Position numbers and translations under genes: made by a program
Part shown: piece by piece, positions 8,485-17,748 of the stretch
How positions within the stretch are numbered: position 1 is the first letter of the stretch
Layout: the number at the start of each line of letters is the position of its first letter
Notes under the pieces: model-generated
Told to the model about the DNA's origin: nothing
Database searches by the model: none
Seen by the model: only the letters and a program-made list of their open reading frames with translations
From: Crocinitomicaceae bacterium
GTDB taxonomy: Bacteria > Bacteroidota > Bacteroidia > Flavobacteriales_D > Crocinitomicaceae
NCBI GenBank assembly: GCA_030833845.1
Contig: JAURGK010000022.1
Location: forward strand, 1 to 38,754
Reading direction: 5' to 3'
Length of the DNA: 38,754 nt

Positions 8485-9183
8485 ATGAAAGCTAAAAAGA
8501 TACTTCGAATTCTCTTCAAATCCCTTGCCTATACGCTAAGTTTTTTAATCTCGGCAATAGTGCTCTATCTCGGCTTGGCTTTTTTAATTTCTCGTATCAG
8601 CATTGAAGGGCAATCCAATAAAAATGCCAAAATCATTGTTTACCTCATGAAGTCGGGCGTACATTCAGATTTTGTGCTGCCAGTAAAAAATGAGTACAAA
8701 GATTGGCACAGCACCTTTCCTTTAGAAAATACTGGTTTTAAGGACAGTTCAAACACACTCATTTCAATTGGTTGGGGAGACAAACAATTTTACATGAATA
8801 CACCTCAGTGGTCAGACCTTACTTTTGGCACAGCTGTGAGTGTCCCTTTCGGTATAGGCCCCTCAGCGATTCATGCCACCTACCTGCATCAAGCACCTGC
8901 AGACCGCCCACTCATCAAACTGCGATTAACTCAAAAACAATACATCGACCTAGTGAATTACATTGAAAAAACCTTGGAGCACCGCAAGGGTAAAACCATT
9001 TATTTGAAGGCCACTAAACCTGGTGTTGTATCCGGCAACGATGCCTATTATGCAGCAAAAGGCCGCTACAATTTATTTAAAACATGCAATACCTGGGTGA
9101 ATAATGGCCTGAAGGCTTGTCATCAAAAAGCATGCTATTGGACGGCATTTGCCGGTGGAATTTTTTACCAATATGGCAAATAA
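8485..9183 (+). CDS. DUF2459 / TIGR02117 family membrane-anchored protein
   Basis: A protein of about 233 residues with one N-terminal membrane segment (SLAYTLSFLISAIVLYLGLA) and an exported or membrane-facing domain. It carries the family landmarks SGVHSDFVLPV, the Trp of KDW, SIGWGDKQFYMNTPQWSDL, GPSAIHATYLHQAP, GNDAYYAAKGRYNLF and the near-invariant TCNTWVNNGLKA with a conserved cysteine. TIGR02117/DUF2459 has no proven function; the pattern of conserved His, Asp and Cys suggests a hydrolase-like fold but this is inference. In-frame starts at 8455 (TTG) and 8479 lie upstream of or within the promoter box, so 8485 is preferred. The 3' end overlaps the next gene by 11 nt, indicating translational coupling. 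Confidence 0.8.
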   Translation: MKAKKILRILFKSLAYTLSFLISAIVLYLGLAFLISRISIEGQSNKNAKIIVYLMKSGVHSDFVLPVKNEYKDWHSTFPLENTGFKDSSNTLISIGWGDKQFYMNTPQWSDLTFGTAVSVPFGIGPSAIHATYLHQAPADRPLIKLRLTQKQYIDLVNYIEKTLEHRKGKTIYLKATKPGVVSGNDAYYAAKGRYNLFKTCNTWVNNGLKACHQKACYWTAFAGGIFYQYGK

Positions 9184-9997
9184 ATTTCAGGTATTGCTCA
9201 TCACTTTTTTTGTTGGTTGCTTTCAACTATTTGGGCAAGATCTCTTGATTTTTATCAACGGTTACCGAGGTCCAAAACACAACTCCGAACTACCTGACAA
9301 TCAGCTAAATTTAAAAGACCCTTCCGGATATTGGTATCATTTGGATGATACCATCATCAATCGTTTTACAAGCACTACAGCAGTGTATTTTGATGCTCAT
9401 CACCCTTTGAGCACCTCTACACACAGAACCACACTTAGAGTGGCTAAATCCTATTTGTTCTCCAGATTTTGTTGGCTCAGAAAAGATAGCCGTTGGGTGT
9501 TAAACAAAGAAATCAATGCAAATGGATTTCAAGAACGGGTTGAAAATGGCCGTTTGGCTGCTCTGGAGCTCAAAAAATACCTGCTCACCCATCCGACAAA
9601 TCAATTGCATTTTGTGTGTCACAGCATGGGTTATGCGTACATGTTGGGGATGATTGATGTTTTAGCCGAAGAAAATTCTTTTGGCAAAGCACTCATTCTA
9701 TCGCCCGAAGGGGCAAATACACAAGGCAGAGATTGGTCCTTGTTTGAAGAAGTTTGGCAATATGGAGCGCGCGCCGATGACCCCAAAGCCAATCCCATTT
9801 TTTGGCAAGATGGCATTGCACCTCAACAACCCATAGTAGGTATTGATCAATTGCCACCAAGCACCACAGGCGGGCGCGTATACATTCCCGAAAGCTATCC
9901 ACGAAACAAATTGGGATTTATCAAAAGTCACCACTTGGCCTATTACCAATGGTTTGATTTAATTCAGCCCAGTGATTTTGGGTATTTTAAACAGTAG
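9173..9997 (+). CDS. Exported alpha/beta-hydrolase fold protein of unknown substrate
   Basis: A 274-residue protein with a signal peptide (MANKFQVLLITFFVGCFQLFGQ). After it comes LLIFINGYRG, typical of the oxyanion strand of lipases, and near residue 155 the sequence LHFVCHSMGYAYMLG contains the nucleophile elbow, here CHSMG with serine as nucleophile. KALILSPEGAN follows the next strand. A candidate catalytic histidine lies in KSHHLAY near the C-terminus. The fold is that of serine esterases/lipases; I do not recognise a closer family. The ATG at 9173 was chosen because the longer in-frame start (9149) is a TTG inside the preceding gene and would put extra residues before the signal peptide. 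It overlaps the DUF2459 gene by 11 nt, so the two probably act in one pathway. Confidence 0.72.
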   Translation: MANKFQVLLITFFVGCFQLFGQDLLIFINGYRGPKHNSELPDNQLNLKDPSGYWYHLDDTIINRFTSTTAVYFDAHHPLSTSTHRTTLRVAKSYLFSRFCWLRKDSRWVLNKEINANGFQERVENGRLAALELKKYLLTHPTNQLHFVCHSMGYAYMLGMIDVLAEENSFGKALILSPEGANTQGRDWSLFEEVWQYGARADDPKANPIFWQDGIAPQQPIVGIDQLPPSTTGGRVYIPESYPRNKLGFIKSHHLAYYQWFDLIQPSDFGYFKQ

Positions 9998-10023
9998 AGA
10001 TCCCAAATTCAAGACAATATTTC

Positions 10024-10031
10024 TAACTTTG
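10024..10031 (+). promoter_or_regulatory. -7 box of murB
   Basis: TAACTTTG, exact TAnnTTTG match ending 8 nt before the murB ATG. No TTG at -33. Confidence 0.5.
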
Positions 10032-10039
10032 GCCATTCA

Positions 10040-11074
10040 ATGCAGCAGAGTTACAGTTTAAAGTCCTTCAATACCTTCGGTATTGACGAATCGGCCTCTA
10101 TTTTGGAGTCGTTTTCATCCATTGACACCCTACAAAAGCTTATAAAAAAGCACGAAGGGCAAGCGCTTTTGGTCATTGGAGGTGGCAGCAATATCCTACT
10201 GACAGCTGCTTTTGATGGACTCGTTTTGCACAATTGCATCAAAGGAATAGAACTTATTGAAGAAGATGAAACATCTTATTTGGTAAAGGCAGGGGCAGGT
10301 GAAAATTGGCATCAGTTTGTGTTACATTGCATCGAAAACAATTGGGCAGGACTTGAAAATTTATCACTCATACCTGGTTCGGTTGGTGCTAGCCCCATGC
10401 AAAACATAGGCGCTTATGGTGTGGAAATCAAAGATGTTTTTCATGCACTTGAAGCTTACCACATCTCAAGCGGTGAAATACACCATTTCAATCATGCGCA
10501 GTGTCAGTTTGCTTATCGAGAGAGCGTTTTTAAAAGAGCTTTGAAGGGCCAATATATCATATTAAATGTCACCTTCAAACTCTCAAAAATTGCGCAACTC
10601 AAAACCACTTACGGCGCCATTGCAGAGGCTTTGCAAGACAATGGAATCACGCAACCCACCATTAAGGATGTCTCGAATGCTGTCATTGCAATTAGGCAAT
10701 CCAAACTACCCGACCCTAAAGTCTTGGGAAATGCGGGCAGTTTCTTTAAAAACCCGGTAATTGGTCGCAGTCAATTTGAGCAACTTCAAAAAGAGTTTGC
10801 CCAAATGCCTCATTATGATGTCTCGGACACTGAAGTGAAGTTAGCTGCGGGTTGGTTGATTGAAAATGCCGGACTCAAAGGTTTTAGGAAGGGAAATTGC
10901 GGAGTACATCAAAAACAGGCACTTGTATTGGTGAATTACGGCGGAAGCTCAGGACAAGAAATTCTGGAGCTCTCTAATTATATCATAGAAAATATCCAAG
11001 CAAAATATGGCGTAAGCTTAGAACGCGAGGTCAATATCATACCATCCAATGAAAGTATCATACAACTGGCTTAA
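10040..11074 (+). CDS. murB: UDP-N-acetylenolpyruvoylglucosamine reductase
   Basis: A 344-residue cytoplasmic flavoenzyme that reduces UDP-GlcNAc-enolpyruvate to UDP-MurNAc with NADPH, the second committed step of peptidoglycan synthesis. The FAD-binding domain shows LVIGGGSNIL (44-53) and IPGSVGASPMQNIGAYGVEI (111-130); AYRES near 159-163 holds the arginine. NAGSFFKNP starts near residue 231 and contains the proton-donor serine, and the conserved glutamate is in LEREVNII near 333. Length and the extra loop match the type I (E. coli-like) enzyme. Its last 26 nt overlap the start of pheT, so translation of the two is likely coupled. Confidence 0.96.
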   Translation: MQQSYSLKSFNTFGIDESASILESFSSIDTLQKLIKKHEGQALLVIGGGSNILLTAAFDGLVLHNCIKGIELIEEDETSYLVKAGAGENWHQFVLHCIENNWAGLENLSLIPGSVGASPMQNIGAYGVEIKDVFHALEAYHISSGEIHHFNHAQCQFAYRESVFKRALKGQYIILNVTFKLSKIAQLKTTYGAIAEALQDNGITQPTIKDVSNAVIAIRQSKLPDPKVLGNAGSFFKNPVIGRSQFEQLQKEFAQMPHYDVSDTEVKLAAGWLIENAGLKGFRKGNCGVHQKQALVLVNYGGSSGQEILELSNYIIENIQAKYGVSLEREVNIIPSNESIIQLA

Positions 11075-13475
11075 AAATTATCTTCCTTTCACTTACAGCC
11101 CTCAAGAGCTTGGTGATATGCTTACTCAAACAGGCTTGGAGGTGGAGGGAATTGAACCTATATCCGAGATTCAAGGTAATCTAACAGGCGTTGTGATAGG
11201 TGAAGTACTCAGCTGTGAGCAACATCCCGATGCCGATAAATTAAAAGTTACAACTGTGTCAATTGGCTCAGCAGATCCGCTCCAAATTGTTTGTGGCGCT
11301 CCGAATGTAGCCAAAGGGCAAAAAGTAGTTGTAGCCACAGTTGGGACCAAACTATATCCTCAAGTTGACCAAGTATTTGAAATCAAGAAAGCCAAAATCA
11401 GAGGGGTGGTATCAGAAGGAATGCTTTGTGCCGAAGACGAATTGGGCTTAGGGCAAAGTCATGATGGCATCATGGTATTACCTTCTTCTACGCCTGTTGG
11501 CTTAAGAGCTTCAGATTTTTTCAAACTTGAAAACGACTTTCAATTAGAAATTGGCCTGACTCCAAATCGTTCTGATGCCTTGGGGCATATTGGTGTGGCC
11601 CGAGATATCCGTGCCGTACACAACCTCAGACATCAAGAAAAAATTGATTTAAATTGGCCACTATTTCCTTTATTAAACAATACTGATTTACCAGCCCTTG
11701 ACATCGCAGTATTAGATAAAATAGGTTGCAAAAAGTATTTTGGACTCCAAATCAACCAAGTAAAAGTTGGCCCCTCTCCCAAATGGCTACAAAACCGCTT
11801 AAAAGCAGTAGGTTTAAAACCAATTAACAACATCGTTGACATCAGTAATTTTGTTCAGCGAGAGCTCGGTACACCGTTGCATATTTTCGATGCCGATCAA
11901 AGTGGAACTGCATTGAAAATACGTTGCGCCAATCCTCAAGAAAAATTTACCGGGCTAGATGGTCATGTGTATACCTTAGATGGTCATGAGTTAGTGATCG
12001 CAAATTCAAAGGAAGTACTTTGTTTGGCCGGTATTCTTGGTGGATCAAATAGTGGTGTAAGCGAACAGACTACCAATATTTTGATTGAGTCTGCTTTGTT
12101 TGACCCCATCCGCATCAGAAAAGCCGCACGCCAGCACGGGCTCAATACCGATGCTTCATTTCGTTTTGAACGCGGCGTGGACCCCAATCAAACTCAAAAT
12201 GCGCTGCTTCGTTGCGCAGCCCTTATTATTGAAATTGCGGGTGGGCAAGCCCAAAGCAGTACTTTTGAATGGATAAACGAAACCCTGCCCCCAGTGAAGA
12301 TTGAGCTTTCAAAAAACGAACTCAATAAGCTCATTGGGAATGAACTTGCCTTTGATACTGTAGAACAAATTTTAAAGGATCTCGATTTTAAAATCAACGC
12401 TTATTCCAACGATACTTGGCAATTAGAAGCGCCCAGCTATCGTATTGACGTCACAAGAGCTGTGGATGTCATTGAAGAGATTGTTCGTATCTATGGATTG
12501 AACTCTATTGAAATGCCACGCAAATGGCAATTTAGTTTGGGAGCGCAAAACCCACTAGATAGCGAAATACAAAAAAGCAACATTTCGGCATTTTTAGTTG
12601 GCAGAGGCTATTATGAAACCCTAAACAATTCGCTTACAAAAAATGCCTACAATGCACTACTAGACCATACTTTTGGAAAGCCTGTCAAAATTCTCAATCC
12701 TTTAAGTCAAGATTTAGGAAGCCTCAGACAAACCTTACTTTTCGGTTTGCTAGAGAATACGCTTCACAATAAGAACAGACAAATTTCACAGGTGCAGCTC
12801 TTTGAATTTGGACAAAGTTACAGACTAGAAGGATCCACTTACGGTGAATCACAAAAAATGGCACTGCTCATCTATGGTAAAGACCAATCTGAAAATTGGA
12901 ATACACAAGCCCAACCCTACAACTTTTTTAGCTTAAAAAAGGAAGTTTTAGCACTATTGGAACGATTCGGAATCCAGACTCCTTTGGAGACTGAAAATAA
13001 ACATTCAATTTTATTTGAACAAGGTCAAGCGCTTTACCAAAATGAGACCCTACTGGTAGATTATGGACAAATCAGTTCGAAAATACAAACTGAGTTTGAT
13101 CTAAAACAACCTGTATACTTTGCTGAGTTTGATTGGAATGCTCTATGCAAGGCCCAACAAAAACATCAAATTAAATTTGAAGAAGTGGCTAAGACTTTTG
13201 CTGTACGTCGAGATTTATCTTTACTCATTGATCAATCCACCGCATATGAAAGTCTTGTCAGTGCAGCACGCAACGCAGAAAGAAAACTTTTGCAAGATGT
13301 GCAATTATTCGACGTATACGAAGGAAAAAATTTACCTGCTGGTAAAAAATCATACGCCCTTTCATTCTTCTTACAAGACAAAACACAAACACTGAGTGAA
13401 TCTCAAATAGACAAAGCCATGCAGCGTATTTTGAGTGCCTTAGAAAAGGATTGCGCAGCCACATTGAGGCAATAA
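11049..13475 (+). CDS. pheT: Phenylalanine-tRNA ligase beta subunit
   Basis: An 808-residue subunit of the heterotetrameric synthetase that charges tRNA-Phe; it normally pairs with PheS, which is not in this window. Domains in order: an N-terminal cap (MKVSYNWLKNYLPF), an OB-fold tRNA-binding domain at about 40-150 (EHPDADKLKV-like QHPDADKL, VCGAPNV, GEGMLCAE-like SEGMLCAEDELG), the B3/4 editing domain at about 210-380 (NIVDISNFV, LDGHVYTLDGHELVI, GILGG, ALFDP, RFERGVDP), the B5 domain at about 405-475, a catalytic-like core at about 480-690, and the ferredoxin-fold anticodon domain at about 715-808 (FAVRRDLSLLID). Length is normal. The ATG lies inside murB. Confidence 0.97.
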   Translation: MKVSYNWLKNYLPFTYSPQELGDMLTQTGLEVEGIEPISEIQGNLTGVVIGEVLSCEQHPDADKLKVTTVSIGSADPLQIVCGAPNVAKGQKVVVATVGTKLYPQVDQVFEIKKAKIRGVVSEGMLCAEDELGLGQSHDGIMVLPSSTPVGLRASDFFKLENDFQLEIGLTPNRSDALGHIGVARDIRAVHNLRHQEKIDLNWPLFPLLNNTDLPALDIAVLDKIGCKKYFGLQINQVKVGPSPKWLQNRLKAVGLKPINNIVDISNFVQRELGTPLHIFDADQSGTALKIRCANPQEKFTGLDGHVYTLDGHELVIANSKEVLCLAGILGGSNSGVSEQTTNILIESALFDPIRIRKAARQHGLNTDASFRFERGVDPNQTQNALLRCAALIIEIAGGQAQSSTFEWINETLPPVKIELSKNELNKLIGNELAFDTVEQILKDLDFKINAYSNDTWQLEAPSYRIDVTRAVDVIEEIVRIYGLNSIEMPRKWQFSLGAQNPLDSEIQKSNISAFLVGRGYYETLNNSLTKNAYNALLDHTFGKPVKILNPLSQDLGSLRQTLLFGLLENTLHNKNRQISQVQLFEFGQSYRLEGSTYGESQKMALLIYGKDQSENWNTQAQPYNFFSLKKEVLALLERFGIQTPLETENKHSILFEQGQALYQNETLLVDYGQISSKIQTEFDLKQPVYFAEFDWNALCKAQQKHQIKFEEVAKTFAVRRDLSLLIDQSTAYESLVSAARNAERKLLQDVQLFDVYEGKNLPAGKKSYALSFFLQDKTQTLSESQIDKAMQRILSALEKDCAATLRQ

Positions 13476-13485
13476 AAACAAAGCT

Positions 13486-13854
13486 TTAAATTGCTTCTAA
13501 AAAACGAAGCAAATTGGGGTTTTTTGCCAACTCATCGCTACCCAAGACCATCAAATGCTTGACCTTATTTGATTCTAACCAAAGGTCAAAATTTGTCACA
13601 CCTACTCGGAGTGTGCCATTGATATCTATTTTATGGACTGGCATTTGCTTGTGGTCAAAACGACCTTTAAGTTCGGCAATGTCAGAGGTCAATTCTTGAT
13701 TTTGGTTGAATATCAATAAACTGTCGGTAGAAAGAAGAAAATCAACAGATTTATCATTGAGTATGTGCACCTCCCTAGCCACTGATGTAGCCCAAGAATG
13801 AATCATTGAAGAAAATTCATTGGATGCCAATAGTGTGATCGATGCGACTTTCAT
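13486..13854 (-). CDS. Hypothetical 122-residue protein
   Basis: I do not recognise this protein. It is 122 residues, without a signal peptide or membrane segment, and looks like a small alpha/beta cytoplasmic protein: an opening strand (MKVASITLLASNEF), a helix (SSMIHSWATSVAREVHIL), then alternating strands (VDFLLSTDSLLIFNQ, INGTLRVGVTNFDLWL, VKHLMVLGSDELA) and a closing helix. The GSDE and GVTNFDLW stretches have no family association I can name. Evidence that it is real: an ATG start, a TATCTTTG promoter box 16 nt upstream on the same strand, coherent codon use, and tight convergent packing against pheT (10-nt gap). It lies downstream of arginine decarboxylase but appears separately transcribed. 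Confidence 0.6.
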   Translation of the reverse strand: MKVASITLLASNEFSSMIHSWATSVAREVHILNDKSVDFLLSTDSLLIFNQNQELTSDIAELKGRFDHKQMPVHKIDINGTLRVGVTNFDLWLESNKVKHLMVLGSDELAKNPNLLRFLEAI

Positions 13855-13870
13855 AACTTAAAATTCTGCG

Positions 13871-13878
13871 CAAAGATA
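13871..13878 (-). promoter_or_regulatory. -7 box of the 122-residue orphan gene
   Basis: CAAAGATA on the plus strand reads TATCTTTG on the minus strand, ending 16 nt before the ATG. A possible TTG lies 15 nt further upstream (13894-13896), slightly short for -33 spacing. Confidence 0.45.
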
Positions 13879-13896
13879 CTTGTAATAATGCCTCAA

Positions 13897-15294
13897 TTAT
13901 TTATCGTAGCCTAATATTTTTAGGTAATCTTGCGCAGTTTGCTCATTACTAAATACTTCGGTCTGAATTTGTCCATTTTCATCACGCGAAATAAGAATGT
14001 GCTTTGGTTCTGGAATAAGACAATGTTTCAATCCACCGTATCCACCAATAGTCTCTTGATATGCACCTGTATTGAAAAAACCAATGTATTGCACGTTGTT
14101 CTTGTCGAATTTTGGAAGGTAAATGGCATTTGAATGCTGCTCAGAATTATAGTAATCATCGGAATCACAGGTAAGGCCGCCCAACAAAACCCGCTCATAA
14201 TCATCGTTCCACCTATTGATTGGCAACATGATAAAACGCTGATTGATTGCCCAGGTGTCAGGCAAATTGGTCATGAAAGACGAGTCAATCATGTTCCACT
14301 TTTCGCGGTCATTCTGTTGTTTTTGGTGTAACACACTAAAAATAGCGCCACCGCTCTCTCCTACGGTAAATGAGCCAAATTCCGTGAAAATATTTGGCTC
14401 CGGAATTTCATTGTCCTGGCAAACGCGCTTCACCTGAGTAAGAATTTCTCGCACCATGTAGGCATAATCAAAATCAAAAGCCAAGGATTTTTTAATTGGG
14501 AATCCCCCTCCGATGTTCAATGAGTCTAGTTCTGGACATAATTTTTTAAGATCAGAATACACGCGCAAACATTTGGTGAGTTCATTCCAATAGTAAGCCG
14601 TATCGTTGATGCCCGTATTGATAAAAAAGTGCAGCATTTTGACGCGCACGCGAGGGTTCTCCTTGAGAATGGCTTTATAAAAAGGTACTATCTCACGGTA
14701 GCGAATACCCAAACGTGAGGTATAGAATTCAAATTTGGGCTCTTCCTCTGAGGCAATACGAATACCAATATTGAGTTCGTTGGTTGTAAGCTCAATGAGC
14801 TGTTTAAGTTCATCAATGTTGTCAACGACTGGGACCACACGCAATTCATCTTTTTGAATTAATGCCGCGATTTTTTGCAAGTACTGCGCTGGTTTGTACC
14901 CATTACATATCACATAACTTTTAGGCTTGAGTTTCCCTGACTCTTGAAGGCTATTGACAATATCGATATCAAATGCCGAAGATGTTTCGATATGCACGTC
15001 ATTTTTGAGTACTTCGTCAAGGACAAATGCAAAGTGAGAGCTCTTGGTACAATACGAATAATAATAATTACCTTGGTAACCCAAATTCATTATGGCTTCT
15101 CGAAACCAGCCTTTGGCCCTTTGGATATTGTTGGAAATTTGAGGTAGGTAATGAAATTTCAATGGCGTACCATGTTCATTGACCAAACGCATTAAATCGA
15201 TTCCATGAAAAAACAGTCGATCCTCTCTTAGAAAAAATTCATTTTGAGGAAAATCGAAGGTCTGTTCGATAAGGTCTATGTATTTGGTTCTCAT
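13897..15294 (-). CDS. speA: Biosynthetic arginine decarboxylase, short Bacteroidetes form
   Basis: A 465-residue PLP enzyme of the alanine-racemase-fold (fold III) decarboxylases that converts arginine to agmatine for polyamine synthesis. The Schiff-base lysine is K84 in YSYCTKSSHFAF; the PLP phosphate is bound by the glycine loop LNIGGGFPIKK near 262-272, and the catalytic cysteine lies in GLTCDSDDYY near 370-380. It lacks the inserted domains of the ~630-660-residue enterobacterial SpeA, as is usual in Flavobacteriia. Agmatinase or deoxyhypusine-synthase-like genes that often accompany it are not in the window. A probable promoter lies 70-110 nt upstream, giving a leader of about 65 nt. 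Confidence 0.9.
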   Translation of the reverse strand: MRTKYIDLIEQTFDFPQNEFFLREDRLFFHGIDLMRLVNEHGTPLKFHYLPQISNNIQRAKGWFREAIMNLGYQGNYYYSYCTKSSHFAFVLDEVLKNDVHIETSSAFDIDIVNSLQESGKLKPKSYVICNGYKPAQYLQKIAALIQKDELRVVPVVDNIDELKQLIELTTNELNIGIRIASEEEPKFEFYTSRLGIRYREIVPFYKAILKENPRVRVKMLHFFINTGINDTAYYWNELTKCLRVYSDLKKLCPELDSLNIGGGFPIKKSLAFDFDYAYMVREILTQVKRVCQDNEIPEPNIFTEFGSFTVGESGGAIFSVLHQKQQNDREKWNMIDSSFMTNLPDTWAINQRFIMLPINRWNDDYERVLLGGLTCDSDDYYNSEQHSNAIYLPKFDKNNVQYIGFFNTGAYQETIGGYGGLKHCLIPEPKHILISRDENGQIQTEVFSNEQTAQDYLKILGYDK

Positions 15295-15367
15295 GGATGC
15301 CTAATTTCAGAAAAGTTGTATACGTAAATCTCTATTGTGGGTTTCGAAAAGCGCGCACAATTTTGTG

Positions 15368-15401
15368 CAAAAATAGTGTAAATTCAACGGATTACTAGCA
15401 A
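15368..15401 (-). promoter_or_regulatory. Probable promoter of speA
   Basis: On the minus strand TTG (15401-15399), 23 nt, then TATTTTTG (15375-15368), matching the Bacteroidetes -33/-7 pattern. Confidence 0.45.
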
Positions 15402-15411
15402 GTTAAAATAG

Positions 15412-15419
15412 TACATTTG
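15412..15419 (+). promoter_or_regulatory. -7 box of the pcrA-like gene
   Basis: TACATTTG, exact TAnnTTTG match ending 16 nt before the ATG. It lies close to the divergent speA promoter. Confidence 0.45.
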
Positions 15420-15435
15420 AACACAGCTTTTTTTC

Positions 15436-17721
15436 ATGTCCTATTTAGACGAACTCAACGAAAGTCAACGGGTAGCCGTTGAACATATTTTTGGCCCTAC
15501 GATGGTCATTGCAGGTGCAGGCTCTGGTAAAACGCGGGTGCTCACCTACCGCATTGCCTTCATGATGGAACAAGGCATCGATCCGTTCAATATCCTTGCC
15601 CTCACCTTTACCAATAAGGCAGCCAAAGAAATGACCGAAAGAATTGGTCATATTGTAGGAGCTGCAGAGGCCAAGAATATATCGATGGGAACTTTTCACT
15701 CCGTATTTTCAAAAATATTACGCTTCAATGCCGAGAGAATTGGTTTTCCGAACAATTTCACCATCTATGACACCCAAGATTCAAAGAGCCTCATTAAAGA
15801 CATCATCAAGGAATTGAATCTCGACGACAAAACCTACAAGCCAAGCATGGTTTTTGGTCGCATCTCAGCAGCCAAAAACAACTTGATTTCCCCTGAGGCC
15901 TATTTGGCTAATGCAGAAATACAACTTGAAGACAAACAGTCCAGAAGGCCAGAACTCGGACGTATTTTCGAAACCTACGCCAATCGCTGCTTGAAAGCGG
16001 GGGCAATGGATTTCGATGACTTATTATATTTTACCAATGTGCTCTTGCGTGATTTTGCCGATGTGTTGCATTATTACCAACAGAAATTCCAATACATTTT
16101 AGTAGACGAGTACCAAGACACGAATTATGCGCAATACCTCATCGTTAAAAAATTGGCAGCGGCATATCAAAATATATGCGTGGTTGGAGATGATGCCCAA
16201 AGTATTTATTCATTCCGAGGCGCTAACATTGAAAACATCCTAAATTTCAGAAAAGATTATCCGGATTTTGCCTTATTTAAACTCGAACAGAACTACCGCA
16301 GCACTAAAAATATTGTAGAGGCAGCCAATAGCATTATCAAAAAAAATAAGGACCAGATTCTTAAAACTGTTTGGACACACAATACCGAAGGTTCAAAAAT
16401 AAAAGTACAACGATCCTTGACCGATAACGAAGAAGGCCGAATGGTTGCACAGGCGATTTTTGAGCGCAAAACAGCGACAGGTTCTCGTTTTCAAGACTTT
16501 GCCATTCTTTACCGTACCAACAAACAGTCACGTGCATTTGAAGAAGCCCTACGCAAACTCAATATGCCCTACAAAATATACGGAGGTCTTTCTTTTTATC
16601 AGCGCAAAGAAATCAAAGACCTACTTGCCTATTTCAGACTCAGTGCAAATCCTCATGACGAAGAGGCGCTCAAACGTGTGATCAACTACCCTAAAAGAGG
16701 TATCGGCAAAACGAGCATTGAAAACATTATCATTGCCGCTAACCGATACAATGCAAGTATGTGGGAAGTGATCTGTGATTTTCAGCGCTACCCAGCAGGG
16801 CTAAATAATGCGAGCCAAAGTAAGATTACGGAGTTTGTCACTATGATCAAAAGTTTTGGCGCTGAGATAGATAAAACTGACGCTTTCACCCTTGCCGAAC
16901 GCATTGCCAAATCGTCGGGAATCATTCGTGAGCTCCTGGCAGAAAAAGACAAAGGTCCAGAAGAAGTAGAACGCTTTCAAAATATCGAAGAGTTATTGTC
17001 GGGTATTCAAGAATTTGTGCGTGCTGCCAGTCCGGATGAGCCGCGAAGTTTGGCTGATTTCATGGTGGATGTAGCACTTTTAACCGACGCCGACCAAGAA
17101 AAACCAGAAGACCGCAACCATATCAGTCTAATGACCATTCATGCGAGTAAAGGCCTTGAGTTTCCACATATTTTTGTGGTGGGATTAGAAGAAAATTTAT
17201 TTCCCTCGCAAATGGCCCTCAATTCTCGTTCTGAATTGGAAGAAGAAAGACGACTCTTTTATGTAGCACTCACAAGAGGGATGCAAACCTGTATGCTGTC
17301 TTATGCCACAAGCCGATTCACTTGGGGGCAATCCATTATGTGTGAACCCTCACGATTCATTGACGAAATTGATCCGCAATACCTGCAATTTGAGTCCATC
17401 AATCGCAGCGCAAATAGCCGTTCATTAATGGGCTCAGGTGGTTTTGACAAACCACATACCGGAGGATTAAACAAACCTTTTCAGCCAGCACCACAATTGC
17501 GTTCATTAAAAGAAGTGAGTCAAAATAAACCTACTTCAAGCAACAACAATTCAAGTAACGTAATGGTAGGCAGCAATGTATTACACGACCGATTTGGCAA
17601 AGGAAAAGTACTCAAGGTAGAAGGCCAAGGCCCAGATACAAAAGCAACAATATTTTTTCCACAGCATGGGTCAAAAACTGTCTTGTTGAGATTTGCAAAC
17701 ATCCAAGTAATTGAAGATTAA
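15436..17721 (+). CDS. ATP-dependent 3'-5' DNA helicase PcrA/UvrD
   Basis: A 761-residue superfamily 1A helicase acting in nucleotide-excision and mismatch repair and in clearing replication obstacles. Motifs in order: the Q-motif LNESQRVAVEH (8-18), Walker A VIAGAGSGKTRVLTYR near 27-42, motif Ia LALTFTNKAAKEM, motif II ILVDEYQDTNYAQY near 228-241, motif III VGDDAQSIYSFRGA, motif IV LEQNYRSTKNI, motif V SLMTIHASKGLEF near 572 and motif VI FYVALTRGMQT. The last 50 residues (VLHDRFGKGKVLKVEG...) form the PcrA C-terminal Tudor-like domain that contacts RNA polymerase, after a low-complexity Ser/Asn/Pro linker. Length suits PcrA. It stands alone between divergent speA and convergent trmD. Confidence 0.95.
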   Translation: MSYLDELNESQRVAVEHIFGPTMVIAGAGSGKTRVLTYRIAFMMEQGIDPFNILALTFTNKAAKEMTERIGHIVGAAEAKNISMGTFHSVFSKILRFNAERIGFPNNFTIYDTQDSKSLIKDIIKELNLDDKTYKPSMVFGRISAAKNNLISPEAYLANAEIQLEDKQSRRPELGRIFETYANRCLKAGAMDFDDLLYFTNVLLRDFADVLHYYQQKFQYILVDEYQDTNYAQYLIVKKLAAAYQNICVVGDDAQSIYSFRGANIENILNFRKDYPDFALFKLEQNYRSTKNIVEAANSIIKKNKDQILKTVWTHNTEGSKIKVQRSLTDNEEGRMVAQAIFERKTATGSRFQDFAILYRTNKQSRAFEEALRKLNMPYKIYGGLSFYQRKEIKDLLAYFRLSANPHDEEALKRVINYPKRGIGKTSIENIIIAANRYNASMWEVICDFQRYPAGLNNASQSKITEFVTMIKSFGAEIDKTDAFTLAERIAKSSGIIRELLAEKDKGPEEVERFQNIEELLSGIQEFVRAASPDEPRSLADFMVDVALLTDADQEKPEDRNHISLMTIHASKGLEFPHIFVVGLEENLFPSQMALNSRSELEEERRLFYVALTRGMQTCMLSYATSRFTWGQSIMCEPSRFIDEIDPQYLQFESINRSANSRSLMGSGGFDKPHTGGLNKPFQPAPQLRSLKEVSQNKPTSSNNNSSNVMVGSNVLHDRFGKGKVLKVEGQGPDTKATIFFPQHGSKTVLLRFANIQVIED

Positions 17722-17748
17722 GTAATTATAATAAATTACCTAACTTAT

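Noticed and set aside
17722..17740. GTAATT...AATTAC hairpin between pcrA and trmD
   Set aside because: Only a 6-bp A/T stem with a 6-nt loop; too weak to claim as a terminator.
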